A stretch of 64,000 nucleotides of DNA. Origin: Psychromonas aquimarina ATCC BAA-1526. GTDB taxonomy: Bacteria; Pseudomonadota; Gammaproteobacteria; Enterobacterales; Psychromonadaceae. The stretch lies in the NCBI RefSeq assembly GCF_000428725.1, contig NZ_AUAM01000025.1, forward strand, positions 1 through 64,000. The letters are read 5' to 3'. Below, piece by piece: positions 1 through 9,151 of this stretch. The stretch's first letter is position 1; every line of letters begins with the position of its first letter. A program made the translations under genes and the position numbers. A model generated the notes under the pieces. The model saw only the letters and a list, made by a program, of their open reading frames with translations. It did no database searches and was not told the origin of the DNA.

Positions 1-132
1 GGGTAAGCGACGTCGTCGAATGCTGGCTTTTTGAGTGCTAAATAATGCTTCTTCGATCCATTTAGCATCAATAGCGGTCAATACGTTGTCATATGAATCT
101 TTGTTTTCAAATGATTCATAAACTAATTCCAT
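1..132 (-). CDS. IS4-family transposase, N-terminal fragment cut by window edge
   Basis: Reading the minus strand from an ATG at 132 gives 44 codons open to the window edge. The product begins MELVYESFENKDSY, continues through a WIEEAL segment and reaches a basic SIRRRRLP stretch. This is the layout of the N-terminal domain of IS4-type DDE transposases, in which an acidic helix precedes an arginine-rich segment. An in-frame TTG lies five codons upstream, so the start is not certain. The gene is incomplete here, so whether the transposase is intact cannot be judged. Recognition is from memory of the family pattern. Confidence 0.75.
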   Translation of the reverse strand, partial: MELVYESFENKDSYDNVLTAIDAKWIEEALFSTQKASIRRRRLP

Positions 133-229
133 TTCTTGATTAAACAAAAAAAATCCCCAACCTTAAATAAGGTTGAGGATTATGATCTATCTGCAAGATC
201 GTTCAAGTTTTCTTAAACGATCGGCATTA
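1..229 (-). mobile_element. IS4-family insertion sequence, 5' end only
   Basis: Upstream of the transposase start the minus strand runs to a terminus reading TAATGCCGATCG at 229-218, which resembles the outer end of IS4 itself. Inside it lie two small inverted repeats: one at 153-181 around AACCTT/AAGGTT and one at 199-222 around GATCGTT/AACGATC. Just outside the terminus, the minus strand reads AAAAGCCCGCTAT TG ATAGCG and then the element. This looks like a rho-independent terminator hairpin split by the insertion. The other end and the target duplication lie outside the window. Confidence 0.65.
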
Positions 230-322
230 CGCTATCAATAGCGGGCTTTTAAATGTGGCTTAGTCGAGGGCTGGGGAGATTCATAATCTCGTGCATATCA
301 AAACTTAGCTTATTTAGAACGA

Positions 323-352
323 AAAAAGGCCTCTCATATGAGAGGCCTTTTT
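323..352 (-). terminator. Intrinsic terminator of tRNA-Ser
   Basis: A perfect 15+15 palindrome, AAAAAGGCCTCTCAT and its complement, ends in a T run on the minus strand. It begins 6 bases after the CCA end of the tRNA-Ser gene. It is the expected transcription stop for a single tRNA gene. Confidence 0.85.
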
Positions 353-357
353 AAATG

Positions 358-448
358 TGGCGGAGGAGGAGAGATTTGAACTCTCGGAGAGCTATTAACC
401 CTCGCTGGTTTTCAAGACCAGTGCATTCAGCCGCTCTGCCACCCCTCC
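358..448 (-). tRNA. tRNA-Ser(UGA)
   Basis: The minus strand starts GGAGGGGTGGCAGAGCGG and ends CTCCTCCGCCA. The seven-base acceptor stem pairs completely with one G-U pair, CCA is encoded, and the anticodon loop CT-TGA-AA is closed by CTGGT/ACCAG. The variable arm is long, as expected for serine tRNAs, and the T arm is GAGAG-TTCAAAT-CTCTC. The anticodon TGA reads UCA and other UCN codons. The gene stands alone between its own promoter and terminator. Confidence 0.97.
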
Positions 449-460
449 GGAACGAGGCGC

Positions 461-489
461 ATAATAAACAAGTTTAAATAAAAAGCCAA
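461..489 (-). promoter_or_regulatory. Sigma-70 promoter of tRNA-Ser
   Basis: On the minus strand TTGGCT (489-484) and TATTAT (466-461) are separated by exactly 17 bases and lie just upstream of the tRNA. A GC-rich stretch GCGCC follows the -10 box, a discriminator typical of growth-rate-controlled stable RNA promoters. The start point is expected near 454. Confidence 0.7.
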
Positions 490-639
490 GCATTTTTATT
501 AATTTTTCTAATATTTAATGCTTTTATTCATTTGCCTCTTTTATTGCGGTGCGAACACCTTTATATTTGATACTCTCAAATTACAATAATTCGCCATTCT
601 TTAATCGTTTGAGCACTGCATTCATTTAAGGTTTTATTT

Positions 640-2604
640 ATGTTTCAAAACAATCCCCTGCTTAGCCAATTAAAAGAACAGATCCAGGAAAATATTCCCA
701 AACGTCAGGGTATTGTCAAAGCAACTGACCGGGGTTATGGTTTTTTAGAAACGGATAAAGGCAAACGCTTTTTTATTCCGCCTAACGAAATGAAAAAAGT
801 GCTTCATGGGGACCGTATTAATGCTTTTATTCGTGAAAACGGCGAAAAACCCACTGCCGAACCAAGTCAGTTAAAAAAGACAGAAACAGATATTTTTGTT
901 GCGCGTTTATCTATTAAACAGCAGCGCATCTCCGTACAGCCGAACAACCCGCTTCTTAAAGGTTTTTTTAAAATTAAAGGCGGCCAGTCTCTGCTTTCTC
1001 AGGGGTATCAGGATGGAGACTGGGTTAAAGTTAAACTATTAAATCATGCCTTAGACGGTAAAGGTTTTTTAGCACAGGTCATTGATAAAGTAACCGATGC
1101 TAATGACCCGTTTGCATACCGCCTGGTCACTGTTGCAACCCATAATTTACCCAGCAAAGCTCCTGAGTTTGATCATCCCTGGCAGGTTATTGATCCGCAG
1201 CTGCCGCGCACGGACTTAACCAAACTGCCCTTTTTCACTATTGACGGCGTTAATACCCAGGATATGGATGACGCACTTTACATTGAAGAAAATGAACAGG
1301 GCTGGAAGCTCACTATTGCAATATCAGATCCCTCTGCCTATGTACCTGAAGACAGTGATATGGACAGCGAAGCAAGACGCAGAGCATTTACCCTGTATCT
1401 GCCTAATTTTAATGTGCCTATGCTGCCTCGTGATTTAAGTGACAGCCTCTGTTCATTAAAAGAAGGGGAAAAAAGAGCGGTTTTATGCTGCACTATGCAG
1501 ATTAATAAAGACGGCCAGCTTGAGGGTGAAGCGGAATTTTACGGCGCATGGATGAAATCCCACTACCGCCTTAATTACACCGATGTATCGAACTATCTTG
1601 AAAATGATGAACAGGCGCAGTGGAAACCCAATGCTCAGCTGGCGGCACAGTTACAAACACTGGATCAAGCCTCATTAAAACGTCTGCAGTGGCGTTGTGA
1701 TAATAATGTTGTTTTCAAAAGCCAGCCCGATTACACCCTTAAACTAAACAATAAAGGCGAGGTTTACGAAATTTTATGTGAACCAAGACGCAGTGCCAAC
1801 CGCCTGGTTGAAGAATCCATGATTGCAGCGAATATCTGCGCCGGTGATTTTTTAGCAAAACATAAACAGCAGGGGGTGTTTAATACCCACTCAGGATTTG
1901 CTTCTGACCGCCTGGAAAAAGCAGTGACACTGCTGGCCGAATACGGCATTGAAAGTGATGTGGAGTCCTTATCTACCTTAGCCGGTTATACAAAAATGCG
2001 TCAACAGACAAGTCAGCTGCATAACTGTTACCTGGACCACCGCCTGCGTAAACTGCTTGCTTATGCTGATACAAAAAACAACCCGGAAGCGCACTTCACG
2101 CTGGGTGTGGATCACTACGCGACCTGGACTTCTCCAATCCGCAAATACGGTGATTTAATTAACCACAGATTAATAAAATCTGTACTGCTCAACCAGGCGC
2201 ATAACGATGTCGATAACGAAATTGGTGTACAGCTTAATGATGCACGTAAGCTGCAGCGCCTTGCCGAACGAGATGTAAATAACCTGCTTTACAGTCAGTA
2301 TCTTAAAGATCAGGAAAACTCTAACTGGCGCTATAAGGCGGAAATCTTTGATATTGTTAAAGCCGGTCTTCGTGTACGGGTTCAAGAAAACGGTGCAACT
2401 TTCTTTATTCCATGCAGTTTATTATGCAAAGACAGCAAAGATGCAAAACAGATTGACTGTAACCGAGAATTAGGAAAAGTCATTGTTGCAGAGCAGACTG
2501 AGATGCAGCTTGGTGATGTGATCGATGTGATGCTTAATAATGTCAAAGTCGAAAGCGGCCAGTTAATCGGCAGGCTTGCAGATCCCCTTATTATTTCAGA
2601 GTAA
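640..2604 (+). CDS. rnb: Exoribonuclease II
   Basis: This is RNase II, the processive 3'-5' exonuclease that degrades single-stranded mRNA in the cytoplasm. The 654 residues compare with 644 in E. coli. The order is N-terminal cold-shock-type RNA-binding domains (about 20-170), the RNB catalytic domain (about 190-520) and a C-terminal S1 domain (about 560-645). The metal-binding motif IDGVNTQDMDDAL places acidic residues at D202, D208, D210 and D211, one off the E. coli numbering. A TAAGG ribosome site lies about 9 bases before the ATG. It is monocistronic, with a hairpin at 2621-2650 behind it. A closely related RNase R can be excluded by the shorter length and the lack of a basic C-terminal tail. 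Confidence 0.96.
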   Translation: MFQNNPLLSQLKEQIQENIPKRQGIVKATDRGYGFLETDKGKRFFIPPNEMKKVLHGDRINAFIRENGEKPTAEPSQLKKTETDIFVARLSIKQQRISVQPNNPLLKGFFKIKGGQSLLSQGYQDGDWVKVKLLNHALDGKGFLAQVIDKVTDANDPFAYRLVTVATHNLPSKAPEFDHPWQVIDPQLPRTDLTKLPFFTIDGVNTQDMDDALYIEENEQGWKLTIAISDPSAYVPEDSDMDSEARRRAFTLYLPNFNVPMLPRDLSDSLCSLKEGEKRAVLCCTMQINKDGQLEGEAEFYGAWMKSHYRLNYTDVSNYLENDEQAQWKPNAQLAAQLQTLDQASLKRLQWRCDNNVVFKSQPDYTLKLNNKGEVYEILCEPRRSANRLVEESMIAANICAGDFLAKHKQQGVFNTHSGFASDRLEKAVTLLAEYGIESDVESLSTLAGYTKMRQQTSQLHNCYLDHRLRKLLAYADTKNNPEAHFTLGVDHYATWTSPIRKYGDLINHRLIKSVLLNQAHNDVDNEIGVQLNDARKLQRLAERDVNNLLYSQYLKDQENSNWRYKAEIFDIVKAGLRVRVQENGATFFIPCSLLCKDSKDAKQIDCNRELGKVIVAEQTEMQLGDVIDVMLNNVKVESGQLIGRLADPLIISE

Positions 2605-2620
2605 TATAATCCCTAATCAG

Positions 2621-2650
2621 CCGGACAAGTTGATTTTATGACTTGTCCGG
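2621..2650 (+). terminator. Hairpin behind rnb
   Basis: CCGGACAAGT and its exact complement ACTTGTCCGG flank a ten-base loop, starting 17 bases after the rnb stop. There is no strong T run, so it may act as an mRNA 3' end stabiliser rather than a classical terminator. Confidence 0.55.
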
Positions 2651-2773
2651 ATCATTAAATTCATACACTTATTATTCCACATATTATTCGCGGTTAAGAA
2701 AGCATCGCAGATAATTATTTCTTCTGTATAATCCGCCCTCTTTCCCCTATAAAAAGCAAGTTAGGTTATTACA

Positions 2774-5134
2774 ATGAGCGTTGATTTATTACAAGCTGAA
2801 AGACCCCTTTTCTCATATCCACAATACCAAGCAAGGTCTGAAAAAGCAGCGCCGTTTTTACCTATGTCCCGCAAAGAGATGAAAAAACTCGGCTGGGACA
2901 GCTGCGACATTATCTTAGTGGTGGGTGACGCTTATGTCGATCATCCCAGTTTCGGTATGGCTATTATCGGCCGCACATTAGAAGCACAGGGTTACCGTGT
3001 GGGCATTATTGCCCAGCCTGACTGGCACAGCAAAGATGCCTTTATGAAGCTGGGTAAACCGAATCTGTTTTTCGGCGTCTCTGCCGGTAATATGGACTCG
3101 ATGATCAACCGTTATACCGCTGAACGCCGTATACGCCACGATGATGCTTATACCCCAGATAATGAGGGCGGAAAACGTCCGGATCGTGCCGTACTTGCCT
3201 ATACGCAGCGCTGTAAAGAAGCTTATAAATCAGTACCTGTGGTTATCGGCGGTATTGAAGCAAGCTTACGCCGCATTGCTCATTATGATTACTGGTCAGA
3301 TAAAGTGCGCCGTTCAGTGCTTCTTGATGCTAAAGCCGATATTCTATTATACGGTAATGCTGAACGACCATTATTAGAAGTTGCCCACCGTTTGTCACAG
3401 GGCGAGTCGATCAAAGATCTCAGCGAGATCCGCGGCACTGCTGTTTTATGTAAAGAAGCACTGCCGAACTGGAAAGGTATTGACTCACGTAAAGTGGATC
3501 AGACAGGCAAAATAGATCCGATTATCAGCCCCTATGCAGATATTAATGTAAGCTGTGCAACACAAAAACTGGCAGATCCGTCATTAAATGAAACACCAGC
3601 CCAAAATGAAGATCCGGCACAGGCCATTACTATTCAGCCGGCTATGGCGAAAGCTAAAAAACTCAATCCCTGGGAAAAAACTTATATCCAGCTGCCGAGT
3701 TATGAAAAAGTCAGTAAAGATAAAGTACTTTACGCGCATGCTTCGCGCATTATGCATCAGGAAACAAACCCGGGCTGTGCACGTGCCTTAGCGCAGTTTC
3801 ACGGCGAACGTTTAGTGTGGATCAACCCGCCTGCTTATCCGCTGACCACCGAAGAGATCGACAGCGTCTTTGCTTTACCTTTTCAGCGTATACCGCATCC
3901 GGCTTACGGCGATGCCAAAATACCCGCTTACGATATGATCCGTTTTTCTATCAACATTATGCGCGGCTGTTTCGGCGGCTGTACATTCTGCTCGATCACC
4001 GAGCATGAAGGCCGGGTAATACAAAGCCGTTCGGAAGACTCGATTATTAAAGAGATAGAAACTATCCGCGATAAAGTACCTGGATTTACCGGTGTTATTT
4101 CCGACCTGGGCGGCCCGACAGCTAATATGTACCGTCTGAAATGTAAGAGTCCGAAGGCTGAACAGACCTGCCGCCGTTTAAGCTGTGTATTCCCTGAAAT
4201 CTGCCATCATATGAATACCGACCATGAACATACCATCAACCTATACAGACGCGCGCGTAAGCTGTCCGGTATTAAAAAGATATTAATTGCCTCAGGGGTC
4301 CGTTACGACATCGCCGTGGAAGATCCGCGTTACGTTAGAGAACTGATCGAGCACCATGTCGGCGGTTACCTTAAAATAGCACCGGAGCATACCGAAAAAG
4401 GTCCGCTGGATAAAATGATGAAACCGGGTATGGGTACCTATGAAACATTTAAAGCTATGTTTGAAAAGTATTCAAAAGCAGCCGGTAAAAAACAGTATTT
4501 GATCCCTTATTTTATCTCTGCGCATCCCGGCACCACAGATAAAGATATGATCAACCTTGCTCTATGGTTAAAGAGTAATAATTTTAAACTGGATCAGGTG
4601 CAGAACTTTTATCCGTCGCCGCTGGCTAATGCCACCACAATGTACCATTCAGAGAAAAATCCTCTGCATAAAATCAGTAAGGACAGTGAAGAGGTATTCA
4701 CAGCAAAAGGCGGACGTCAGCGGAAGATTCATAAAGCCATTCTGCGCTATCATGTGCCGGAAAACTGGCCGTTAATTCGTGAGACGTTGAAAAAATTAGG
4801 TTTAGCACGAAAACTAATTGGTAAAGGGCCAAACCACTTAGTACCTCCTGAGTCGCGTAATGAAAAACAGGGAACGACGGCCCAGGGTAAGTTTACAACG
4901 AATAATAAACCCGCACAGCGTGCAGTCACAAGGCACAGCGGCTCGGCGCAGTTTAAAAACAGCGGCACCGGCAAAGCAGTTAAACAGGAAAGCGGCAAGC
5001 CGGGCAGACCCGGAACTAATAAAACAGCTAAACCCGGCAGCAGTAAAGCGGTAAAACTAGGAGCCGGAAAACCGCAGAGAGGCGGGGTAAAAAAAGCAGG
5101 AAAGTTTACCACTAACAATAAAAAACCAAGATAG
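2774..5134 (+). CDS. ygiQ: YgiQ family radical SAM protein
   Basis: This is a 786-residue member of the YgiQ (UPF0313) radical SAM family, whose substrate is still unknown. An N-terminal cobalamin-binding-like region (about 40-250) is followed by the radical SAM core. The core cluster motif CFGGCTFC provides C399, C403 and C406 for the 4Fe-4S cluster. A segment from about 690 onward is low in complexity and rich in Lys, Gly, Pro, Thr and Asn, probably a disordered basic tail that could touch RNA. The gene stands alone with its own terminator at 5160-5183. The family assignment is firm; the function is not known. Confidence 0.93.
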   Translation: MSVDLLQAERPLFSYPQYQARSEKAAPFLPMSRKEMKKLGWDSCDIILVVGDAYVDHPSFGMAIIGRTLEAQGYRVGIIAQPDWHSKDAFMKLGKPNLFFGVSAGNMDSMINRYTAERRIRHDDAYTPDNEGGKRPDRAVLAYTQRCKEAYKSVPVVIGGIEASLRRIAHYDYWSDKVRRSVLLDAKADILLYGNAERPLLEVAHRLSQGESIKDLSEIRGTAVLCKEALPNWKGIDSRKVDQTGKIDPIISPYADINVSCATQKLADPSLNETPAQNEDPAQAITIQPAMAKAKKLNPWEKTYIQLPSYEKVSKDKVLYAHASRIMHQETNPGCARALAQFHGERLVWINPPAYPLTTEEIDSVFALPFQRIPHPAYGDAKIPAYDMIRFSINIMRGCFGGCTFCSITEHEGRVIQSRSEDSIIKEIETIRDKVPGFTGVISDLGGPTANMYRLKCKSPKAEQTCRRLSCVFPEICHHMNTDHEHTINLYRRARKLSGIKKILIASGVRYDIAVEDPRYVRELIEHHVGGYLKIAPEHTEKGPLDKMMKPGMGTYETFKAMFEKYSKAAGKKQYLIPYFISAHPGTTDKDMINLALWLKSNNFKLDQVQNFYPSPLANATTMYHSEKNPLHKISKDSEEVFTAKGGRQRKIHKAILRYHVPENWPLIRETLKKLGLARKLIGKGPNHLVPPESRNEKQGTTAQGKFTTNNKPAQRAVTRHSGSAQFKNSGTGKAVKQESGKPGRPGTNKTAKPGSSKAVKLGAGKPQRGGVKKAGKFTTNNKKPR

Positions 5135-5159
5135 CTCGCAGCATATATGCTATTACACT

Positions 5160-5183
5160 GGGCGCTTAACAGCGCCCTTTTTT
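5160..5183 (+). terminator. Intrinsic terminator of ygiQ
   Basis: GGGCGCT-TAAC-AGCGCCC followed by six T residues. The T run overlaps the stop codon of the convergent recR gene. Confidence 0.9.
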
Positions 5184-5784
5184 ATTTTATAACTGAACGA
5201 CCTGAGAAGGAATGTGACAGTGTTGTACTGTCGACAAACTCCAGTTCTCCGCCAACCGGCACGCCATGTGCAATTCTGCTTACTTGAATAGAATATTTTT
5301 TAGCAATCTCGGCAATATAATAAGCGGTCGCCTCACCTTCAACGGTCGGGTTGGTCGCTAAAATTATTTCATTAATATTACCTGCGGCAAGCTGGCTTTC
5401 CAGCAGGGTCAGACCTAACTGTTCAGGGCCAATTCCGTCAAGAGGAGACAGGTGCCCCATCAAAACAAAATAGGTACCGGAGAACAACGCAGTCTGTTCA
5501 ATCGCCAGGACATCAACGGGCATCTCAACAATGCAGATACTGCCGTTGTTTTTGCGTTTCTCATTGCTGCAGATTTCACAATAATCCAGTTCAGTAAAAG
5601 TACGGCACTGCTGACAATGTCCAATCTCATTAACAGCCCGTTCCAGTACATTACTAAGTTTTAATGCACCCTGACGATTCTTATCTAAAAGATGGTAAAC
5701 CATACGCTGCGCAGACTTAGGGCCGACGCTCGGCAGGCACTGCAGTGCCTGCATTAATTCATCAAGTAGGGAGTTTGAGCTCAT
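5182..5784 (-). CDS. recR: Recombination mediator protein RecR
   Basis: RecR works with RecF and RecO to load RecA at single-strand gaps. The 200-residue length is standard. A helix-hairpin-helix appears at the N-terminus ([12 protein letters not shown]). A four-cysteine zinc motif, CQQC and CEIC, lies around residues 57-72. A Toprim domain follows, with the acidic [10 protein letters not shown] segment and the [11 protein letters not shown] motif. In most gammaproteobacteria recR follows dnaX and ybaB. Here it lies about 15 kb away, convergent with ygiQ, so the usual operon has been broken. Confidence 0.96.
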   Translation of the reverse strand: MSSNSLLDELMQALQCLPSVGPKSAQRMVYHLLDKNRQGALKLSNVLERAVNEIGHCQQCRTFTELDYCEICSNEKRKNNGSICIVEMPVDVLAIEQTALFSGTYFVLMGHLSPLDGIGPEQLGLTLLESQLAAGNINEIILATNPTVEGEATAYYIAEIAKKYSIQVSRIAHGVPVGGELEFVDSTTLSHSFSGRSVIK

Positions 5785-6118
5785 AGTTATTTCTTTTTAT
5801 ATAAATTGAAACGCTAAACAGCGAGGTTATCCAGTTTTTTGACTGACAGTTAAAACAGGCATAGTACATTAAATCGCACTCTTTTAACTATTTTTTTACC
5901 CGCAATTTAATTGTGGAAACAGCACTGTTTTTCATTCTTACAGACAAATAATTATTCTCCTCAAATCCCCTTGCCCGTAGAGAACTCACAAGTAAAACAT
6001 AAATCAGCCCCTTTAAGCGCTAATGCACAACAAATGCTAAGCTGAAGATATATAACCTAAGAAGCTGACAATATCATTTAGGATCAGCAGCAAAACCGAT
6101 GATGCAGGAAAGTAATCA
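5785..6118. other. Intergenic stretch between recR and the solute-binding protein gene
   Basis: About 330 AT-rich bases between divergent genes. I see an AGGAAA ribosome site for the downstream gene at about 6108. I found no open frame, RNA gene or clear -35/-10 pair I would defend. Confidence 0.5.
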
Positions 6119-6943
6119 ATGAGAATATTATACAGCTGTTTAATATTATTAAGTTTATTTTCAATAGTGAGCTTATCTCAGCCCGCAGCTTTGAACGGCG
6201 AAGCAGTCATCTTCTGCGTAGAAGAAGGTGAATGGCCGCCTTTTAATTATACTAAGCGAGTAAATGAGCAGAAAACGTCAGAAACGCTAGGATACGATAT
6301 CGACGTGATTAATATGATATTTTCAGAATACGGGATTAAGGCAGAGTTTGTCGTCATGCCCTGGAAACGCTGCCTGCTGCGCACCCGGAAAGGTGTTTAC
6401 CAGGCGGTGCCCAGCGCATCAAGCAGCCCGCAAAGAGAAAAAGACTACCTTCTATCAGAAGCCTATTACACTATAACCCCGAGCTATTTTTATCTAAAGA
6501 AAAAATACCCGCATGGTTTAGCCATAAAAAATGCTTCTGAGCTGAAAAAACAGGGCAAGATCTGCGGCCGTCACGGATATAACTACGTAAATTTCGGGCT
6601 CAAAAACGACGATGTGTGCATGGGCTCTAGAACTTATAAAAGCCTTGTTGATATGACTTTAAAAGGACGATGCGATATTTTTCTGGCCAGATACGAGACA
6701 TTTCTGGGATTGTCTTACATTGGGCAGGATTTTATCTCTGACAGGCGTTTCGGCCATGCGCCTATACCTAATGTCGAGCCGGAAAAATTCTATATAATGA
6801 TTTCCAGAAATTTTAAGTATGCACAGGAGCTCAAAGCTATTATTGATTCCGGCATATTGAAATTAAAAAGCTCGGGTAAACTGCAGAGCACATTTAAAAA
6901 ATACGTCCCCTCCCGCAACGGTTCAAGTGAATTAAACAATTGA
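6119..6943 (+). CDS. Periplasmic solute-binding protein, family 3 type
   Basis: The 274-residue product starts with a Sec signal peptide (hydrophobic residues about 4-24). It then shows the family 3 solute-binding fold opening, FCVEEGEWPPFNY, followed by a GYDIDVINMIF segment. Such proteins bind amino acids or small cations for ABC importers, but this one has no permease or ATPase gene beside it. Orphans of this kind, common in marine gammaproteobacteria, often serve unknown sensory or transport roles. An AGGAAA ribosome site lies 7 bases before the ATG. The ligand cannot be read from sequence. Confidence 0.8.
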   Translation: MRILYSCLILLSLFSIVSLSQPAALNGEAVIFCVEEGEWPPFNYTKRVNEQKTSETLGYDIDVINMIFSEYGIKAEFVVMPWKRCLLRTRKGVYQAVPSASSSPQREKDYLLSEAYYTITPSYFYLKKKYPHGLAIKNASELKKQGKICGRHGYNYVNFGLKNDDVCMGSRTYKSLVDMTLKGRCDIFLARYETFLGLSYIGQDFISDRRFGHAPIPNVEPEKFYIMISRNFKYAQELKAIIDSGILKLKSSGKLQSTFKKYVPSRNGSSELNN

Positions 6944-6950
6944 GGGAGTT

Positions 6951-7109
6951 ATACCATTCCGCCTAATTATCTAATCAAACCTGCTGGTTAAAATGCATGT
7001 TAACTGCGTTGTTTTCAATCCCAATAGCTAGCTATTGCTCAATCAAACGCCTTGCTGTCATGCATTTTTCCAGCGCAATTTCAGACCATTTAATTAAGCG
7101 GAATGGTAT
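6951..7109. repeat. 159-bp imperfect palindromic element with terminal inverted repeats
   Basis: The ends ATACCATTCCGCCTAATTA (6951-6969) and its near complement (7091-7109) are inverted repeats. Nested inside are AAATGCATG/CATGCATTT and a central perfect 16-mer CAATAGCTAGCTATTG at 7022-7037. The whole element is therefore symmetrical about 7029.5. It has no coding capacity and lies in the gap between two convergent genes. It looks like a miniature transposable element or a large REP-type unit. Confidence 0.75.
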
Positions 7110-7138
7110 TAAAACTCTGCAGCAGTTTAAGTTGAAAT

Positions 7139-8929
7139 TTAGATGCTTTGCGTTGCTTTTTCTAACCAGATCAGATCAGTTCCGCTTAATAACGGAGATA
7201 TTTTTTCCTTAACCTGGGCATGGTAATCGTTGATCCAGTTAACTTCGTCACTGGTCAGTAAGGAGTGTTCGATAAGACGTAAGTCAAAAGGAACCAGTGT
7301 TAATGTTTCAAACTGATAGAAGGTTTTACCGTCCTGCCCCTTGTTTTTATCTACCACGTAGATAAGGTTTTCACAGCGGATCCCGTATTCATCCTGTTTG
7401 TAGTAACCGGGCTCGTTAGATACTACCATTCCCGGCTCTAATGCCACGCCGACTGAGTTTTTAGCGATCCGCTGCGGGCCTTCGTGTACATTAAGAAAGC
7501 AGCCTACACCGTGCCCCGTTCCATGGTCATAATCATAACCCTGCTGCCATAGGAATTGACGTGCAAGTGAATCCAGCTGACCACCGTTAGTACCGGCAGG
7601 GAACTTCATCTGCGCTAATGCGATATGACCTTTTAAAACCAGTGTGAACATTCTTTTATGTTCATCGGATGCTTTGCCGACTGCGACTGTACGTGTAATG
7701 TCTGTGGTGCCGTCCAGATATTGAGCACCAGAATCCACCAGATAGATACTGTCCATCGGCAGCTGTGCAGGAGTACCGTTCATATGATTGTAATGACACA
7801 TTGCCGCATTTGCACCGGCCGCTGAAATAGTATCAAAACTCAATTCTACATAATGTTCATTAGCTGCTCTAAAAGTCATTAATTTATCTGATAAGAATGC
7901 TTCATCATGCAGATTTCCCTGTGCCACTTCATTTTCTAACCAGGCAAGAAAGCGTACTTCTGACGCGCCGTCACGGATATGTGCCTGCTGCATGCCTGCT
8001 AGTTCAGTACTGTTTTTACAGGCTTTTGCTATGGCGGCCGGATCGCGGCCGGGGATAAGTGTCGCACCGGCGGCTTCTGCGGTTAACTGACAGAATGCGT
8101 TGGATGCTTCTGCATCTGCAAGTATTTTTAAACCTTGCTCACCCAGTGCTTGATAAGCGGCGGCGGCTTGTGATTCTGCGGCTAATGTAACCCCTTCACC
8201 AACGTGTGCATCAAAACCTGCCGGGATTTTAGCCGCATCAGTAAAAAAGGTCATTGAGCCGTCTTTCATTAATAGTGCACTGCCTAAAATAACACAGAAA
8301 CAGTGAATATCTTTACCACGGATATTCAGCAGCCAGGCAATAGAATCAAGTGCGCTGATAATGGCGGCATCAGCACCTTGTTCAGCAATCTCGGCCCCGA
8401 TTTTCTGGCGTTTGTCGAAGCTGCAGAGACCGGTATATTTCCGCTCTAGCAATAATCCTGTGTTTTGAGTCGGCAGCGGGCGATCTGTCCAGCTGAGATC
8501 TACTGGGTTCTGCTCTACTGCCACAAGATTTATCTGTTTTTCAGAAAGGGTTTTAACACTGCTTTTATACCAGTTTAAGTTATGTACTTTGGCATCAAAA
8601 CCAACATTTGCACCGGCTGCAAGCTGTTCACTCAACCACGTCATATGCGGTGTATCAACAAGATGGTAAAACTCGAAGCACTCAGCATTAACCTGCTGTT
8701 TAACCTGGATGGTATAACGGCCGTCGGTAAAAACAGCTGCACGGTCTTTTAAAATAATAACTGTACCGGCTGAGCCGGTGAAATCACTGCACCACAGTAA
8801 ACGCTGATTATGTTTAGGAACATATTCACCCAGATATTCATCGGCACGGGGGACAATGAATGCGTCCAGATCTGCGGCCTGCATATGCTGGCGAATAGCG
8901 TGAAGTTTTTGTTCGATTCTCTGAGTCAT
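7139..8929 (-). CDS. Xaa-Pro aminopeptidase (M24B, three-domain form)
   Basis: This cytosolic metallopeptidase removes N-terminal residues that precede proline. The 596 residues match the long APP1-like type, with two N-terminal creatinase-like domains followed by the catalytic pita-bread domain (about 310-530). Metal ligands are visible in order: LVDSGAQYLDGTTDIT (two Asp), HGTGHGVGCFLNVHEGP (His), VVSNEPGYY (Glu) and IRCENL (Glu). It stands alone. The short bacterial PepP is only about 440 residues, so the pepP symbol is not used. Confidence 0.92.
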   Translation of the reverse strand: MTQRIEQKLHAIRQHMQAADLDAFIVPRADEYLGEYVPKHNQRLLWCSDFTGSAGTVIILKDRAAVFTDGRYTIQVKQQVNAECFEFYHLVDTPHMTWLSEQLAAGANVGFDAKVHNLNWYKSSVKTLSEKQINLVAVEQNPVDLSWTDRPLPTQNTGLLLERKYTGLCSFDKRQKIGAEIAEQGADAAIISALDSIAWLLNIRGKDIHCFCVILGSALLMKDGSMTFFTDAAKIPAGFDAHVGEGVTLAAESQAAAAYQALGEQGLKILADAEASNAFCQLTAEAAGATLIPGRDPAAIAKACKNSTELAGMQQAHIRDGASEVRFLAWLENEVAQGNLHDEAFLSDKLMTFRAANEHYVELSFDTISAAGANAAMCHYNHMNGTPAQLPMDSIYLVDSGAQYLDGTTDITRTVAVGKASDEHKRMFTLVLKGHIALAQMKFPAGTNGGQLDSLARQFLWQQGYDYDHGTGHGVGCFLNVHEGPQRIAKNSVGVALEPGMVVSNEPGYYKQDEYGIRCENLIYVVDKNKGQDGKTFYQFETLTLVPFDLRLIEHSLLTSDEVNWINDYHAQVKEKISPLLSGTDLIWLEKATQSI

Positions 8930-9008
8930 AGTTGTTCCGTATTTGTATGCAGAAAAAGAGACAGCAGAAGTCTCTTTTTCTTATCGAATTGTAATGCTAC
9001 TGTACCGT

Positions 9009-9101
9009 AAATTTGCCCGTATTTTTAGATCTATCTGCAAATTATTCAAGGTCTTATCTACCCTGAATCGAGCTAGAAAATACAAATCAGCGGGCAAATT
9101 T
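9009..9101. repeat. Imperfect inverted repeat of about 93 bases
   Basis: AAATTTGCCCG (9009-9019) is exactly repeated in inverse at 9091-9101. An inner ATTCAAGGT/ACCCTGAAT pair surrounds the centre. It lies between the upstream end of the aminopeptidase gene and the 3' end of the LysR gene. The function is unknown, and it could be a transcript hairpin or a decayed repeat element. Confidence 0.55.
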
Positions 9102-9151
9102 TTTACTACAACAATTGCCTGTTAATCTGCTGCTGACAAGATTTAGAATAC

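Noticed and set aside
229-320. Possible second tRNA or small RNA gene next to the IS end
   Set aside because: A GAGATT/AATCTC stem and a CCA-like end are visible on the minus strand, but no acceptor stem or T-loop consensus can be built.
4750-5118. 122-codon minus-strand ORF opposite the ygiQ 3' end
   Set aside because: It is the antisense of the Lys/Pro/Gly-rich ygiQ tail; low complexity explains the open frame.
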